In this document: piece by piece, positions 16,310 through 27,400 of the stretch
How the letters are laid out: each line of letters opens with the position of its first letter
Position numbering within the stretch: position 1 is the first letter of the stretch
Source of the DNA: an uncultured Oscillospiraceae bacterium
Lineage (GTDB): Bacteria; Bacillota; Clostridia; Oscillospirales; Oscillospiraceae
Length of the DNA: 55,327 nt
Assembly: GCA_934667095.1 (NCBI GenBank)
Contig: CAKULE010000019.1
Span: forward strand, 1 to 55,327
Direction: 5' to 3'
Program-made: the position numbers and the translations under genes
The notes under the pieces: model-generated
What the model was told of the DNA's origin: nothing
What the model saw: the letters and a program-made list of their open reading frames with translations, nothing else
Database searches by the model: none

Positions 16310-16761
16310 CCGCTCCTTCCTTTTCGTTGCTCCGCCTGCGGGAAAAGGCGCCCCTTCCCCGTCCTTACCGCGCTCCAGATACCACGCCCGGAAGCCGTCC
16401 AGCGTCAGGCGGTCGCCCAGATCCTCGATGGGCCTCGATGCCGACTGGATGATCTGTCCGCAGGTCTTCGTCTCGCGCAGCGCCTCGAAGGACGGCCCCA
16501 GCGGGTCGCCGTACTTCGCCGCCGTCGCGGCATAAATATATTCCGGAACAGGGGCGGTGATGCCAGCTTATACTGCCGGCCCAGCTCCCGCCGGGCCTGA
16601 TGCATCGTCCGTACGATGTGCTCCTCCGTCATCCCCTCGGCCCGCAGCCTTTGGGGCAGCTCGCGCAGAGCGGCCGCCTCCCGCTCATGGGCCAGACGCA
16701 GGGCGCTGTCCTTCAGGCCGCCCTGCCGGATCTGCTGCAGCTCCGCTTCGAACTCATCCAT
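16310..16761 (-). pseudogene. Hypothetical protein gene broken by a one-base frameshift
   Basis: From the ATG at 16761 (GAGGTG upstream) the frame encodes a charged helical protein with LAHEREAAALRELPQRL and MTEEHIVRTMHQARREL, up to RQYK near 16571. After that the same frame turns into Arg-rich nonsense and stops at 16405. A neighbouring frame resumes sensible protein (EYIYAATAAKYGDPLGPSF, then a CGQIIQSASRPIEDLGDRL segment and FRAWYLERG). This fits loss of one G near 16567. The restored frame has no stop before the ferredoxin gene. I do not recognise the family. A sequencing or assembly error is possible. Confidence 0.6.
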
Positions 16762-16789
16762 TTCCCGCACCTCTCTTCTTTTCGCCTCC

Positions 16790-16818
16790 AGTCTACCATA
16801 CTCTGCCAAGCCATGCAA
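16790..16818 (-). promoter_or_regulatory. Promoter of the frameshifted gene and possibly the membrane ferredoxin
   Basis: On the minus strand TTGCAT (16813-16818), 17 bases, TAGACT (16790-16795). On the opposite strand an extended -10 (TGGTATACT near 16846) may serve the gene at 16882. Confidence 0.5.
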
Positions 16819-16881
16819 GGCGGCTTTTCTTTTTTCCCCGGATGTGGTATACTGTTTTATTATTTTAAAGGGGGCGTCAGC

Positions 16882-17508
16882 GTGGACCGCAGACTCACCG
16901 GGACATTTCTCGCGCTGGAGGGAGCGCTGTATGCCGCCTTCCTCACGCTGGACCTCACCGGCCGGGCGGGGCAGACCATCCCCCTCAAGTACGCTGGGGT
17001 GCTGCTCTGCCTGCTCTACGCCGCGCTCTGCGCCCTGCGGGGCGGGGACCGGCTGACCCCCGCCGCGCTGGCCCTCACCGCGGCGGCGGACTGGTTCCTG
17101 CTGGTGCGGGGCGACCACCTCGCCGTGGGGGTAGCCCTCTTTCTGGGGGTGCAGACCCTCTACCTCCTGCGGCTGCGGATGGCGGGCGCGCCCCGGGCAT
17201 ACTGGCTGCGGACGGGCCTGCCCCTATTGATGGGGGTCATCGTGTGGCAGCTGGGGCTGCTCTCGCCCCTGAATCTGCTGGTATGCCTCTATTTCTCCCA
17301 GCTGCTGAGCAACGCCGCATTGGCGTGGGCCGTCCCCCGCCAGCGGCGCTTCGCCGCCGGGCTCACCCTGTTCGTGGGGTGCGACGTCTGCGTGGGGCTG
17401 TTCAATCTGGGGCTGGCCATGCCCTTCTCCAGCGTGGGGATGTGGCTGTTTTATCTGCCCTCTCAGGTGCTCATCGCCCTGAGCGGGGAAAGGAAGTCGA
17501 TCGCATGA
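16882..17508 (+). CDS. Integral membrane protein, weakly YhhN/lysoplasmalogenase-like
   Basis: The 208-residue protein is almost wholly hydrophobic, with seven or eight membrane segments. The start is GTG at 16882, with AAGGGGG upstream. Residues such as LKYAG in an early segment, ADWFLLV, and a late GCDVCVG lie roughly where the YhhN family has conserved Lys and Asp residues, but the likeness is weak. Its end overlaps the next gene by four bases (ATGA), so the two membrane proteins are made together. The function is not established. Confidence 0.6.
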   Translation: MDRRLTGTFLALEGALYAAFLTLDLTGRAGQTIPLKYAGVLLCLLYAALCALRGGDRLTPAALALTAAADWFLLVRGDHLAVGVALFLGVQTLYLLRLRMAGAPRAYWLRTGLPLLMGVIVWQLGLLSPLNLLVCLYFSQLLSNAALAWAVPRQRRFAAGLTLFVGCDVCVGLFNLGLAMPFSSVGMWLFYLPSQVLIALSGERKSIA

Positions 17509-18176
17509 AGCAAAGCAAGCTGCTCACCCTGCTGCTGGCCGTGGCCGCGGCGGCGGTGCTGCTGTCCGGGGCCATCGCCGTGCCCATCCTGTGCCGGCCC
17601 TTCTACTATGCCCACATCGACCCCCTCCAGCTGGAGGAGGCCACCGGCTATACCCGGGCCGAGATCAAAACCGCCTATGATGAGATGCTGGACTACTGCC
17701 TCGGCGGGGATGAGTTCTCCACCGGGGTGCTCCGCTGGTCGGAGAGCGGGAAGGACCACTTCACCGACGTGCGGGTGCTCTTCCTGCTGGACCTGAAGGT
17801 GCTGGCGGTGTCAGCGGCAGTACTGGTCCTCGCCCTCATCGCCGCAAGGCTGGCCGGGCTGCGGCCGGCGCGGCTGGCGGAACGGGGCCCCGCCTTCTGG
17901 GCCGGGGCCGGGCTGGGCGGGCTGTTTCTCCTCGTGGGCGGGCTGGCGGCGCTGGACTTCGACCGGGCCTTCGTGGTGTTCCACAGCCTGTTTTTCCCCG
18001 GGAAAACCAACTGGCTTTTCGACCCCCGCACCGACGAGATCATCAATATCCTGCCGGAGGTCTTCTTCTGCAACTGCGCCATTCTCATTCTGGCGGTGCT
18101 CGTGCTGGGCTGCGCCGGGCTGATCGTGGGGGACCTGTGGGCAGGGCGGAAGGCCCGCACCGCCGAAAAAACCTGA
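17505..18176 (+). CDS. TIGR01906/DUF1461 family integral membrane protein
   Basis: The 223-residue protein has an N-terminal membrane segment, a soluble loop with YDEMLDYCLGGDEF and HFTDVRVLF, then three more membrane segments. This loop pattern, including HF.DV near residue 87, is typical of the DUF1461 (TIGR01906) family, whose members in other Gram-positives include lipoprotein-modifying Lit proteins. Whether this member has that activity is not known. The ATG at 17505 overlaps the previous stop. Confidence 0.75.
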   Translation: MKQSKLLTLLLAVAAAAVLLSGAIAVPILCRPFYYAHIDPLQLEEATGYTRAEIKTAYDEMLDYCLGGDEFSTGVLRWSESGKDHFTDVRVLFLLDLKVLAVSAAVLVLALIAARLAGLRPARLAERGPAFWAGAGLGGLFLLVGGLAALDFDRAFVVFHSLFFPGKTNWLFDPRTDEIINILPEVFFCNCAILILAVLVLGCAGLIVGDLWAGRKARTAEKT

Positions 18177-18194
18177 ACATTTTGAAAAAAGCTG

Positions 18195-18223
18195 TTGCAT
18201 TTGCTCCGCAGGTATGATATGAT
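18195..18223 (+). promoter_or_regulatory. rpmE promoter
   Basis: TTGCAT (18195-18200), 17 bases, TATGAT (18218-18223). The 65-base leader contains GGTTTG and CAAACC segments that can pair and could be a ribosomal-protein leader, but I cannot assign it. Confidence 0.6.
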
Positions 18224-18297
18224 GTACCATGCGTTTATGAGGCGTGGAGGTTTGCTGCGCCGAACAAACCCTACGAACGTGAAAGAGGTGAACGACG

Positions 18298-18498
18298 ATG
18301 AAGGAAGGCATCCATCCCAACTATCAGCACACCACCATTACCTGTGCGTGTGGCAACGTGATCGAGACTGGCTCGACCAAGAAAGACATCAAGGTGGAAG
18401 TTTGCTCCAAGTGTCACCCCTTCTATACTGGTAAGCAGAAAGTGGTGGACTCCGGCGGGCGTGTCAGCCGCTTCAACAAGAAGTTCGGCCTGGAGTAA
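18298..18498 (+). CDS. rpmE: 50S ribosomal protein L31, zinc-binding form
   Basis: The 66-residue protein begins MKEGIHPNYQ and has CACGN and CSKCHPFYTG. These give the four-cysteine zinc site of the C+ form of L31. It sits on the large subunit at the inter-subunit bridge. GAGGTG stands before the ATG. It has its own promoter and terminator. Confidence 0.96.
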   Translation: MKEGIHPNYQHTTITCACGNVIETGSTKKDIKVEVCSKCHPFYTGKQKVVDSGGRVSRFNKKFGLE

Positions 18499-18511
18499 TC
18501 CCTGTCTTTCC

Positions 18512-18546
18512 AAAGGGCTCATGTCACGTGACATGGGCCCTTTTTC
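18512..18546 (+). terminator. rpmE terminator
   Basis: GGGCTCATGTCAC pairs with GTGACATGGGCCC, followed by TTTTT. Confidence 0.88.
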
Positions 18547-18597
18547 TGTCCCGATCTCTGCCCGCCCCAGTTCGGATCTGTTCATCCGGAGGTATTT

Positions 18598-19880
<1,283 letters not shown>

Positions 19881-19884
<4 letters not shown>

Positions 19885-20507
19885 CGGAGTATCTGGTCCC
19901 CACCGGAGCAGGAGAGGCCACGGTGGTGGAGAAGCGCTCGGAGTTCATCGGTCAGGTGTGGCCGGTGGAGACCGAGGAGGAGGCCCGGGCCCTCATCGAG
20001 CAGGCCAAAAAAAGCTATCACGACGCCCGGCACCACTGCTGGTGCTATCTCATCCGTGACGGGGCGGTGCGCTACTCCGACGACGGGGAGCCCCAGGGCA
20101 CCGCGGGGCAGCCTATGCTCAGCGTGTTCCAGAAGGCGGGACTCTCCAACGTGTGCTGCGTGGTGACCCGGTACTTCGGCGGGGTGCTGCTGGGGGCAGG
20201 CGGCCTCGTGCGGGCGTACACGCAGGCGGCCTCTGACGCGCTGGCCGCCGCGGGGATCTCGCAGGTCCGCCGGTGGGTGGAGCTGGCGGTGGAGTGCCCG
20301 TACAGCTTTCTGGATCGGGTGAAAAACCTCACCGAGGCCCTTGGCGGCGCCGTGGGCGAGGTGGAGTACGCCGCCGGGGTGACCGTCCACGCCCTCCTGC
20401 CCGAAGCGCAGGCGGAGCCCTTCGCCGCCCAGATCACTGAGCTCTCCGCCGGCAGCTTTGCCGCCGTAGAGCTGGGGGAGACTTTCCGGGCGGTGCCGGT
20501 CAAATAA
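19881..20507 (+). CDS. yigZ: YigZ/IMPACT family protein
   Basis: The 208-residue protein has the UPF0029/IMPACT N-terminal domain (KRSEFIGQVWPV, DARHHCWCYLI, DDGEPQGTAGQPML and TRYFGGVLLGAGGLVRAY) and the C-terminal DUF1949 domain. The family is linked to translation control, but the bacterial role is not well known. It overlaps hflX by four bases, which fits a shared role around the ribosome. Confidence 0.92.
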
Positions 20508-20513
20508 CAGCAA

Positions 20514-20545
20514 AAGCCGGCCTGCAATCGCAGGCCGGCTTTTTT
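20514..20545. terminator. Terminator after yigZ
   Basis: AAAGCCGGCCTGC pairs with GCAGGCCGGCTTT, followed by a T run; the A run on the other side lets it work in both directions. Confidence 0.88.
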
Positions 20546-20568
20546 GATCTCTGTTCAGCTGGAAAGCC

Positions 20569-20822
20569 TTAGATACAGCAGCGGGCACGGACCGCCCTCC
20601 TCATCCCCCGCTCCTCCGGCGCAAGGAACAGCCTCTCCAGCCGGCCGTTTTCCACACCCATGAAGGCGGCCGGCCTCCCGGTCCGGTCCTGGCAACGATC
20701 AGGTGCGCCACGCCCGCCAGCGCTTGGGGAACATAGCCCCTGATCCGCTCCGCCTCTACATCGGAGAGAAACAGGAGGGTCACCCGGACGGAGCGCTCCC
20801 AGGTGTCCAGCAGCTGCGCCAT
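20569..20822 (-). pseudogene. GNAT acetyltransferase remnant, frameshifted and truncated
   Basis: The first 46 codons (from 20822) read LLDTWERSVRVTLLFLS and PQALAGVAHLIVAR, the start of a common GNAT N-acetyltransferase type. After IVAR the frame fails. One base further on, another frame continues with GRPAAFMGVENGRLERLF and APEERG, the expected next strands of the fold, then stops at 20569. One base seems lost near 20695, and the acetyl-CoA-binding half after APEERG is missing. The gene is dead unless the frameshift is a sequencing error, and even then it is truncated. Confidence 0.7.
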
Positions 20823-20876
20823 CAGCGGCGCGCTCCTGTCCTATACTCCATAAAGCTTCATTTCACTGTCCCGTCT

Positions 20877-20912
20877 CCCGCCCCCGCTGCAGCCGGGGCG
20901 GGCTTTTTATTT
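20877..20912 (+). terminator. Plus-strand terminator facing addA
   Basis: CCCGCCCC pairs with GGGGCGGG, followed by CTTTTTATTTT on the plus strand. It would stop transcription running from the left into the antisense strand of addA. The stretch 20823-20876 shows nothing else I can assign. Confidence 0.6.
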
Positions 20913-23900
20913 TACAGCTCCACCGCCCGGGCCACGGAGAAGAACCACAGGGCCCGGCGGGCCACCGGGCGGTCAGTCACCGCCGCCAGGGCCCGGGTGT
21001 AGGCGTCCAGTTGGGGGCGGTAGCTCTCCGCCCGGGCCGGGAGCGTGTCCGCCGTCACCCGGTCGGTCTTGAAGTCCAGCACGGTGACGGAGCCGTCCGC
21101 CTCCACAAACCAGCAGTCCACCACGCCCTGCAGCAGGACCTCCTCCCCCGGCTCCGCGCCGGGATAGTAATCCGCCGCCGGTACCAGCAGGGAGAATTTG
21201 TACTCCCGCTCCACCTGCCGGGCGGCCAGCAGCCGCCGACCGAGGTCCGACCGGAAGAAGGCAAGAATATCCGCCGGGTCCACCGCCTCCCCCTGCTGGG
21301 GGGTAATGTACCTCCCAGCTGTCAGCCGGGCGATCTCGTCGGCCACCTGCGCCCCGTCCCCGGTACGGCTGTAATCCAGATACTGCATGACCATGTGGAG
21401 GGCGGTGCCCCGCTGAGCCGCCGTCAGGGGCCGGGGGCCGTCGAACCACGGTTTGGGCAGGGTGAGCTCCGGAGCCGCAGGACGCAGGGGCACGGCGTTC
21501 TCTGCCGCCTCCGCGTCCTTCTCCCGGCCCTTCAGCTGGGTGGCGGTCAGCTTGGAGGGGATGTCCGCCGCCCCGGCGTGGGGATAGGTCCAGGCCAGGG
21601 TCTGCTCCAGATCCTCCGGCAGGGGAATCGTCTCCCCCGCCGTCTCTTCCGTCTCCGCCCCGGCGGGGCCGGTGAGGTAGTCTGCCGCCGGCAGGACCCG
21701 CACATCCCACGGATAGGCCGAGCGGGCGGTGCCGCCGCAGTACAGGGGGCCGCAGTCCCCCCGGGCCAGCACCGGCGGCAGGATCCAGTCCGCCATGCAG
21801 GCGGCGTTGGCCGCCTCCCACGGGGACACGGGACAGGCCGCCCGGTCAGCCAGGGCTGCCGCCGCGCCGTTCTCTCCGCTGCGGAGGGCGGTGAACAGGA
21901 TCAGCTTGTGCTCCGCCCTCGTCATGGCCACATAGAGCAGGCGCATCTCCTCCGCCCGCATCTGCCGGCGAAGGCGGAGGGCCACCGCGTCCCGGGCGAT
22001 GGTGGTGTAGCGCAGCATCCGGGCGCGGTCAGTGCGCTTGGGGCCAAGGCCCAGCTCCGGGTGGAACAGGATGGGCGCGCGGGAGTCCGCCTCGTTGAAG
22101 CGGCGCTCCAGCCCGCACAGCAGCACCACCGGGAACTCCAGACCCTTGGAGCGGTGGATGGACAGGATGCGCACGCCGCCCCCCTCGCCCCCTGCCACCG
22201 GCACGGGGACGTTGTTGTCCGCCATGCGGCTCAGGTGGAGCAGGAAGGCCATCAGGCCCCGGTGGCCCGCGCCCTCAAAGCGGCAGGCCTCGTCATAGAG
22301 GGCCATGAGGTTGGCCCGGCGGCGCGCCCCGTCAGGCAGGCCGGCAAACACCGCAGGCAGGTCCGTGCGGTCGTACACCTGCCGCAGAAGCACGTGGCTG
22401 CTCTCCTCCGCGGCCAGCTCCCGCAGCTCGTCCAGCAGGGTCAGGAAGGCGGCGCAGTCGGGCTCCCCCCGGGCGGCCCCGGCGGCAAGGGAGTCGTACA
22501 CGCAGCCGGGGCCCTCCCGCCGGAGGGCGGCCAGCCGGTCGGGCCCGAAGCGGAACAGGGGCGAGCGCAGCACCGCCAGCAGGGGCACGTCCTGCCGGGG
22601 GTTGTCGATGATGCTCAGCAGGGAGACGGCCACGGAGATCTCCGTGGTGCCGAAAAACTCCCGGCCGCCCCCGGCGGTCCACGGGATGCCCTGCTCATCC
22701 AGCGCCGCGCCGTAGTGCCGCAGCACCGTCCCGGGGGAGCGCAGAAGGATCACCACGTCCTCCGCCCGCAGGGGGCGGTCCCCCACAGGGAAGCCTTCGT
22801 CCAGCAGGGTGCGGATGCGCGCCGCCGCCGCCCGGGCCTCCAGCAGGTCCTTCTCCGGGCGCTCGGCCCCGTCGTCATTCTCTTCCCCGACGTCGCCCAG
22901 CTCAAGGCAGTTAAGCTCCACCCGGAAGGGCTCCGCCGGGGTCAGGTCCTCCCGGCCGGGAATGAGCGCCTCGGCGTCGGTGTAGTCCAGCTCCCCCGCC
23001 TGCCGGGACATGACAGCCCGGAAGATGAAGTTCACCCCGTCCAACACCTCCGGCCGGGAGCGGAAGTTGCGGGAGAGCAGGATGGACCGGCCCTCCCCCT
23101 CCGCCGCCCGGTCGTGGGACGGGAAGCGGACGTACTTGTCCAGAAAAATGGTGGGGTCCGCCAGGCGGAAGCGGTAGATGGACTGCTTCACGTCCCCCAC
23201 CAGAAAGAGGTTGCGGCCATTGGAGAGGGCGTCGAAAATGGCGTTCTGGACAGTGTTGGTGTCCTGATACTCGTCCACCATGATCTCGTCAAAGGCGGCG
23301 CCCACGTCGGCGGCCAGGCCCTCGCTGCCCGGCTCGGCCCCGGCCAGCAGGCGGGCGGTAAGGTGCTCCGCATCGGCAAAGTCGATGAGATGGCGGCGGC
23401 GCTTCAGGGTCTCGAAGGCCCGGTCAAACTCCTCCGCCACCTCCAGCAGGGCAGCCATGGCGGGGCCCACGGCCCGCAGGTCTTCCATGGCCTGCGCCGC
23501 CGTCACCTCGAACCGCTCCCCCAGCTTTGCCAGCTGCTTTTTGCAGCGGTCCCGCAGGGCCTTGGCCCGGTCCTTCAGCGCCTCGTCGCACTCGCCCTTC
23601 TTCGTCCCCAGCCGGGGAAAGGGCACGGGGAAGCAGGCCGCGGCGGCATCCCACCCGGCATCCAGCGCCAGCCGCAGGTCCTCCAGTCCGGCCAGCGTGC
23701 CGTCCAGCGAGGGGCCGTAGCAGTGCTCCAGCAGGTCGTCCCCGGCGATCTCGCCCCGCAGGGCCTCCAGCTCTGCCAGCCAGTGGCCGGTCAGCTCCGC
23801 CCCGTCGGCCAGCAGCAGCCGGCCCCAGACGGAGTCCTCCGGGCCGGCATCCGCCGGCAGGTCGAAGTCCCCCCGACGGTCCAACAACCAGCGGCGGGGG

Positions 23901-24457
23901 TCCGGCTGGGCCTGCACCCGGCTGTGGACATCCAGCACCGCGTCCTCGATGGTCTGGTCGTCCCGCTCCCCTGCCAGGGCGTCCACCAGCGCGGCAAATG
24001 CCGGGTCGGTCTGAATCCCGGCGTAGCGCCGCTCCAGCACGTCCTTCAGGGCCTGGGCACGCAGCTCGTCCCCCTCGGCCTCATCGGACACCCGGAAGTC
24101 CGGGTCCAGCCCCGCCAGGTGCCCCCACTGCCGGAGAAAATCGAGGCAGAAAGCGTCCACAGTGCAGATTCTGGCCTGATACACCCGGGCGGCGCTCCGC
24201 CGCAGGTGGCGGTTCTCCGGGTGGAGGGCAAGGCGGCTCTGAATGGCGGCAGAAATGCGCTCCCGCAGCTCCGCCGCGGCGGCGTTGGTGAAGGTGATGA
24301 CCAGAAAGCGGTCGATGTCCCGGCCCTCCTCCACATAGCCCATGAGCCGCTCCACCAGCACCCGGGTCTTGCCCGAGCCGGCGGCAGCGGACACCAGCAG
24401 GGTGCCGCCCCGGTTTTCCACCGCAGCGCGCTGTTCCTCTGTCAGTTCAAAGGCCAT
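20912..24457 (-). CDS. addA: ATP-dependent helicase/nuclease subunit A (AddA)
   Basis: The 1181-residue protein is the UvrD-type helicase and nuclease subunit of AddAB, which resects double-strand breaks for RecA. The Walker A SAAAGSGKT lies near residue 23, helicase motif II reads VDEYQDTN, and the C-terminal nuclease centre has GVVDCW and LDFKTDR. The ATG lies inside the end of addB (11-base overlap), so the subunits are translationally coupled. Confidence 0.96.
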   Translation of the reverse strand: MAFELTEEQRAAVENRGGTLLVSAAAGSGKTRVLVERLMGYVEEGRDIDRFLVITFTNAAAAELRERISAAIQSRLALHPENRHLRRSAARVYQARICTVDAFCLDFLRQWGHLAGLDPDFRVSDEAEGDELRAQALKDVLERRYAGIQTDPAFAALVDALAGERDDQTIEDAVLDVHSRVQAQPDPRRWLLDRRGDFDLPADAGPEDSVWGRLLLADGAELTGHWLAELEALRGEIAGDDLLEHCYGPSLDGTLAGLEDLRLALDAGWDAAAACFPVPFPRLGTKKGECDEALKDRAKALRDRCKKQLAKLGERFEVTAAQAMEDLRAVGPAMAALLEVAEEFDRAFETLKRRRHLIDFADAEHLTARLLAGAEPGSEGLAADVGAAFDEIMVDEYQDTNTVQNAIFDALSNGRNLFLVGDVKQSIYRFRLADPTIFLDKYVRFPSHDRAAEGEGRSILLSRNFRSRPEVLDGVNFIFRAVMSRQAGELDYTDAEALIPGREDLTPAEPFRVELNCLELGDVGEENDDGAERPEKDLLEARAAAARIRTLLDEGFPVGDRPLRAEDVVILLRSPGTVLRHYGAALDEQGIPWTAGGGREFFGTTEISVAVSLLSIIDNPRQDVPLLAVLRSPLFRFGPDRLAALRREGPGCVYDSLAAGAARGEPDCAAFLTLLDELRELAAEESSHVLLRQVYDRTDLPAVFAGLPDGARRRANLMALYDEACRFEGAGHRGLMAFLLHLSRMADNNVPVPVAGGEGGGVRILSIHRSKGLEFPVVLLCGLERRFNEADSRAPILFHPELGLGPKRTDRARMLRYTTIARDAVALRLRRQMRAEEMRLLYVAMTRAEHKLILFTALRSGENGAAAALADRAACPVSPWEAANAACMADWILPPVLARGDCGPLYCGGTARSAYPWDVRVLPAADYLTGPAGAETEETAGETIPLPEDLEQTLAWTYPHAGAADIPSKLTATQLKGREKDAEAAENAVPLRPAAPELTLPKPWFDGPRPLTAAQRGTALHMVMQYLDYSRTGDGAQVADEIARLTAGRYITPQQGEAVDPADILAFFRSDLGRRLLAARQVEREYKFSLLVPAADYYPGAEPGEEVLLQGVVDCWFVEADGSVTVLDFKTDRVTADTLPARAESYRPQLDAYTRALAAVTDRPVARRALWFFSVARAVEL

Positions 24458-27400
24458 GGTCCTCGCCCTCCTTCCGCCGGGCCATCCATGCCCAGAATTC
24501 GCCGGAGCTGACGCCCTTCCGGCGGCGCTTCACGTCGCCGCAGGCGCTCTCGAAATGGCAGGCCGCCCGATACTCGCACCAGCGGCAGGCGTTGCGGTTC
24601 CCGTCGTGCCAGTAGGGGTCGGCGGCGATATTGCCCTTTGCCAATTCCCCCGCCGCGGCGGTCAGCGCGTCCGTAATGTACTCGTCCAGCGCCTCCATCT
24701 GCTCGGCACTGACCAGATAGTCCCCCCGGCCCCGGCCCTCGGCCACAGGGAGGAAGCGGTAGGGCCCGTCGGTGTGCTCCATGGCGGAGAGCACCGCGGG
24801 GTCATCCAGCACAAGGCCCTGCCGCCGCAGGAGCCTGTCCCGTCCGGCGGCCACCTGCGCGTCGGTCATGGTGCGGTCGCCGTCCAGCAGCGGGGTGCGG
24901 GCGGGCACGTAGAGCACCCCCGCCGGCACGATCTCCCCCGGCCCCAGGGCCGCGGCGCCGTATTTCTTCAGGGCAAATAGATACAGCAGCATCTGCAGGC
25001 CCCGGCCGTCCTCCACGTCGGAGAAGTCGAAGCTTTTTTTGCCGGTCTTGTAGTCCACCACCCGCAGGTAGCGCCTGCCCTCGTGCTCCCACTGGTCCAG
25101 CCGGTCCACAAAGCCGGTGAGGCTCAGGCGCACGCCGTTCTCCGCCTCCACCGGCGGCAGCTCCTGCCCCCGGCCGAAGCCCAGCTCGAACCGGGCAGGG
25201 GTGAAGTCGGAGGCGGCCAGCTCGGCGGCCACGCTGTCCACCACCGCCAGTGCCGCCCCCTTCATGCGGTCAAAGAGATAGCGCAGGCGGGCAGTCTCCC
25301 CCTCCAGCCCGGAGAGGACCTCCCGTTCGTACCGTTCGGCCTCCTGGGCGGCCAGGGCGCGGCGGAGCCCGCCGTCCGCCGCCAGGGCCTTCACGCCGCC
25401 CAGGGCGGCGGCCCGGCCCAGCACCCCCTCCAGCACGGCGTGGACAAAGGTGCCGTACTCCGTGGGGCGGAAGGCCGCCTGCCGCCGGGGCTTGGCGTCC
25501 AGCCCGTAGCGCATGAAATAACCGAAGTGACAGGAGTTCAGCAGATCCAGCCGGGTGGCGGACATACCCACCACCGGGCCATACAGGGCCCGCACCCCCG
25601 CCGGGGACAGGCTCCCCCGCCGCCAGCGGGCGGCCTGCTCCACCCGGTCCACCCGCTCTCCGTAGCCGGACACGGCCCGGAGGGCGGCGGCCAGACGGGG
25701 GCTCTCCCCCGCCAGCTCCAGCGCGGAGGCCGGGGCGGCCAGACGGCTCTCCCCGGCGGTCACGGGGGCAGCGGCCGGGAACAGCAACTCCAGCCGCTCC
25801 CACAGCAGGCAGGGCAGGCGCTCCTCCCCCACACCGTCGGCGGCGGCATAGCTGAGATAGAGCCGCTGTGTGGGAATGGCGCAGGTCTCGTAGGCGATGG
25901 TGAACTCCCGGCGCAGCTTGTCCTCCTGCCGGGGGGCCAGCTCCACCTCCTGCTCCGCCAGCAGGTCCCGGTCCTGATCGGAGAACAGGCCGGGGGCAGG
26001 GGAGCAGTCGGGCACGGCGCGGCTGTCCGCCCCGAGGAAGAACAGCACCTTTACCTCCTTGTGGGCCAGACGGGGGGCCTCCCCCACCGTCACCCGGTCC
26101 AGCGACACGGGGATGGCCCCCACGTCGTATTGGGACAGGGCCAGCGAAAACAGGCGGGAGAACTCGTCCAGCTCCAGCTCCGTGTCTCCCAGCAGCAGGG
26201 CACACTGCTCCAGCGCGCCAGAGATGATGCCCCACAGCTGCCGGTATTGGGCGGCGGTATTCAGGTCTCCGCGTCCCTCCAGCGCGGCAGCCCGCTGGGC
26301 CAGACGGGCCGGGAGCCCGATACCCTCCATCAGCCGGTACAGGGCCAGGGCCCGGCCCCGGCCGGTGTGGTCCGGGTCCCGCCGCAGCTCCTCCAGCGGG
26401 GCGATGGCCCGGCGGCGGAGGGCGTCCAGCGCCGCCACCTGCGCCCGCTGCTCCTCCGTAAAGGTCTGGCCGTATCCCTCCGGGTGCATGTCCCACAGGC
26501 GTTCCCGGGTCCACGCGCTGCCGTGGAGGTCCCACGTGAGGACGTAATTTTCCAGCTCGTCCCGCTCCTGCCGGGTGAGGCCGGTGAGGTCGGTCTTGAA
26601 ATAGCGGAACAGCTCCTCATAGGGATAGTCTTCCGCCGCGGCGGCCAGCGCCGCGGTCACCAGCGCCATCACCGGCTTCTGCAGCACGTCGTCCACCGCC
26701 GCCCGGAACACGGGGATGCCGCAGCGGGCAAACACGCTGTCGATCAGCTCTCCATAGCCGTCCATCCGCCGGGCGCACACGGCAATGTCCCGACAGCGCA
26801 GGCCACCCCGCAGCAGCTTCAGGATCTCGGCGGCAGCCCACTCCACCTCCCGCCGGGGATCGGCGGCCCGGACCCGGGTGACGGCGCAGGGGCTGGCCCA
26901 CGGCTCCGGCAGCGGGCCGAAGAGGCTGCGCTCCAGAAAGGCCAGGGAGGGCTCCGCCCTGCCGTATCCCGCGAGGGTCTCCTCCCGCCATTCCGTGCCC
27001 TGACGGACCATGGCGGCCTTCAGCCGCCGGGCAGCCCGGCGGGCGGGCTCGAAGATCCCGGCGGGGTCATCCCCATCACCGGCGTTGAGGGCTGCGGTCA
27101 CCGGGCAGCGGGCCGCCAGCGCGGCGATGACCGCCCCCTCCTGGGGGGTGAAGTCGGTGAAACCGTGGATGTAGATTTCCTTGTCCTCCGCCCAGCCGCA
27201 CTGGCCCAGCTGGTCCGCCAGCCGGTCCAGCCGGGTGCGGGGGTCGGCGGCGCTGTCGGCGCACAGAGCATTGTAGGCGGCGTAGATCAGACCGATGTCC
27301 CGCCACTTGTCCCCCTGACGGCCGCCGAGGGCCTCGCCGGCCTCCATCAGAACGTCGGGCCCCACCTGATAGCTGCGGCACTCGTCAATGGTGGCCAGCA

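Noticed and set aside
16560..16575. Programmed ribosomal frameshift joining the small gene to the membrane ferredoxin
   Set aside because: I see no slippery heptamer or downstream pseudoknot. A simple base loss explains the pattern better.
21011..24511. A 1166-codon open frame opposite addA, and a similar one opposite addB (25083-27866)
   Set aside because: Both have low-complexity compositions (Gln, Arg, Gly, Pro) and no ribosome site, while the AddA and AddB motifs on the other strand are clear.
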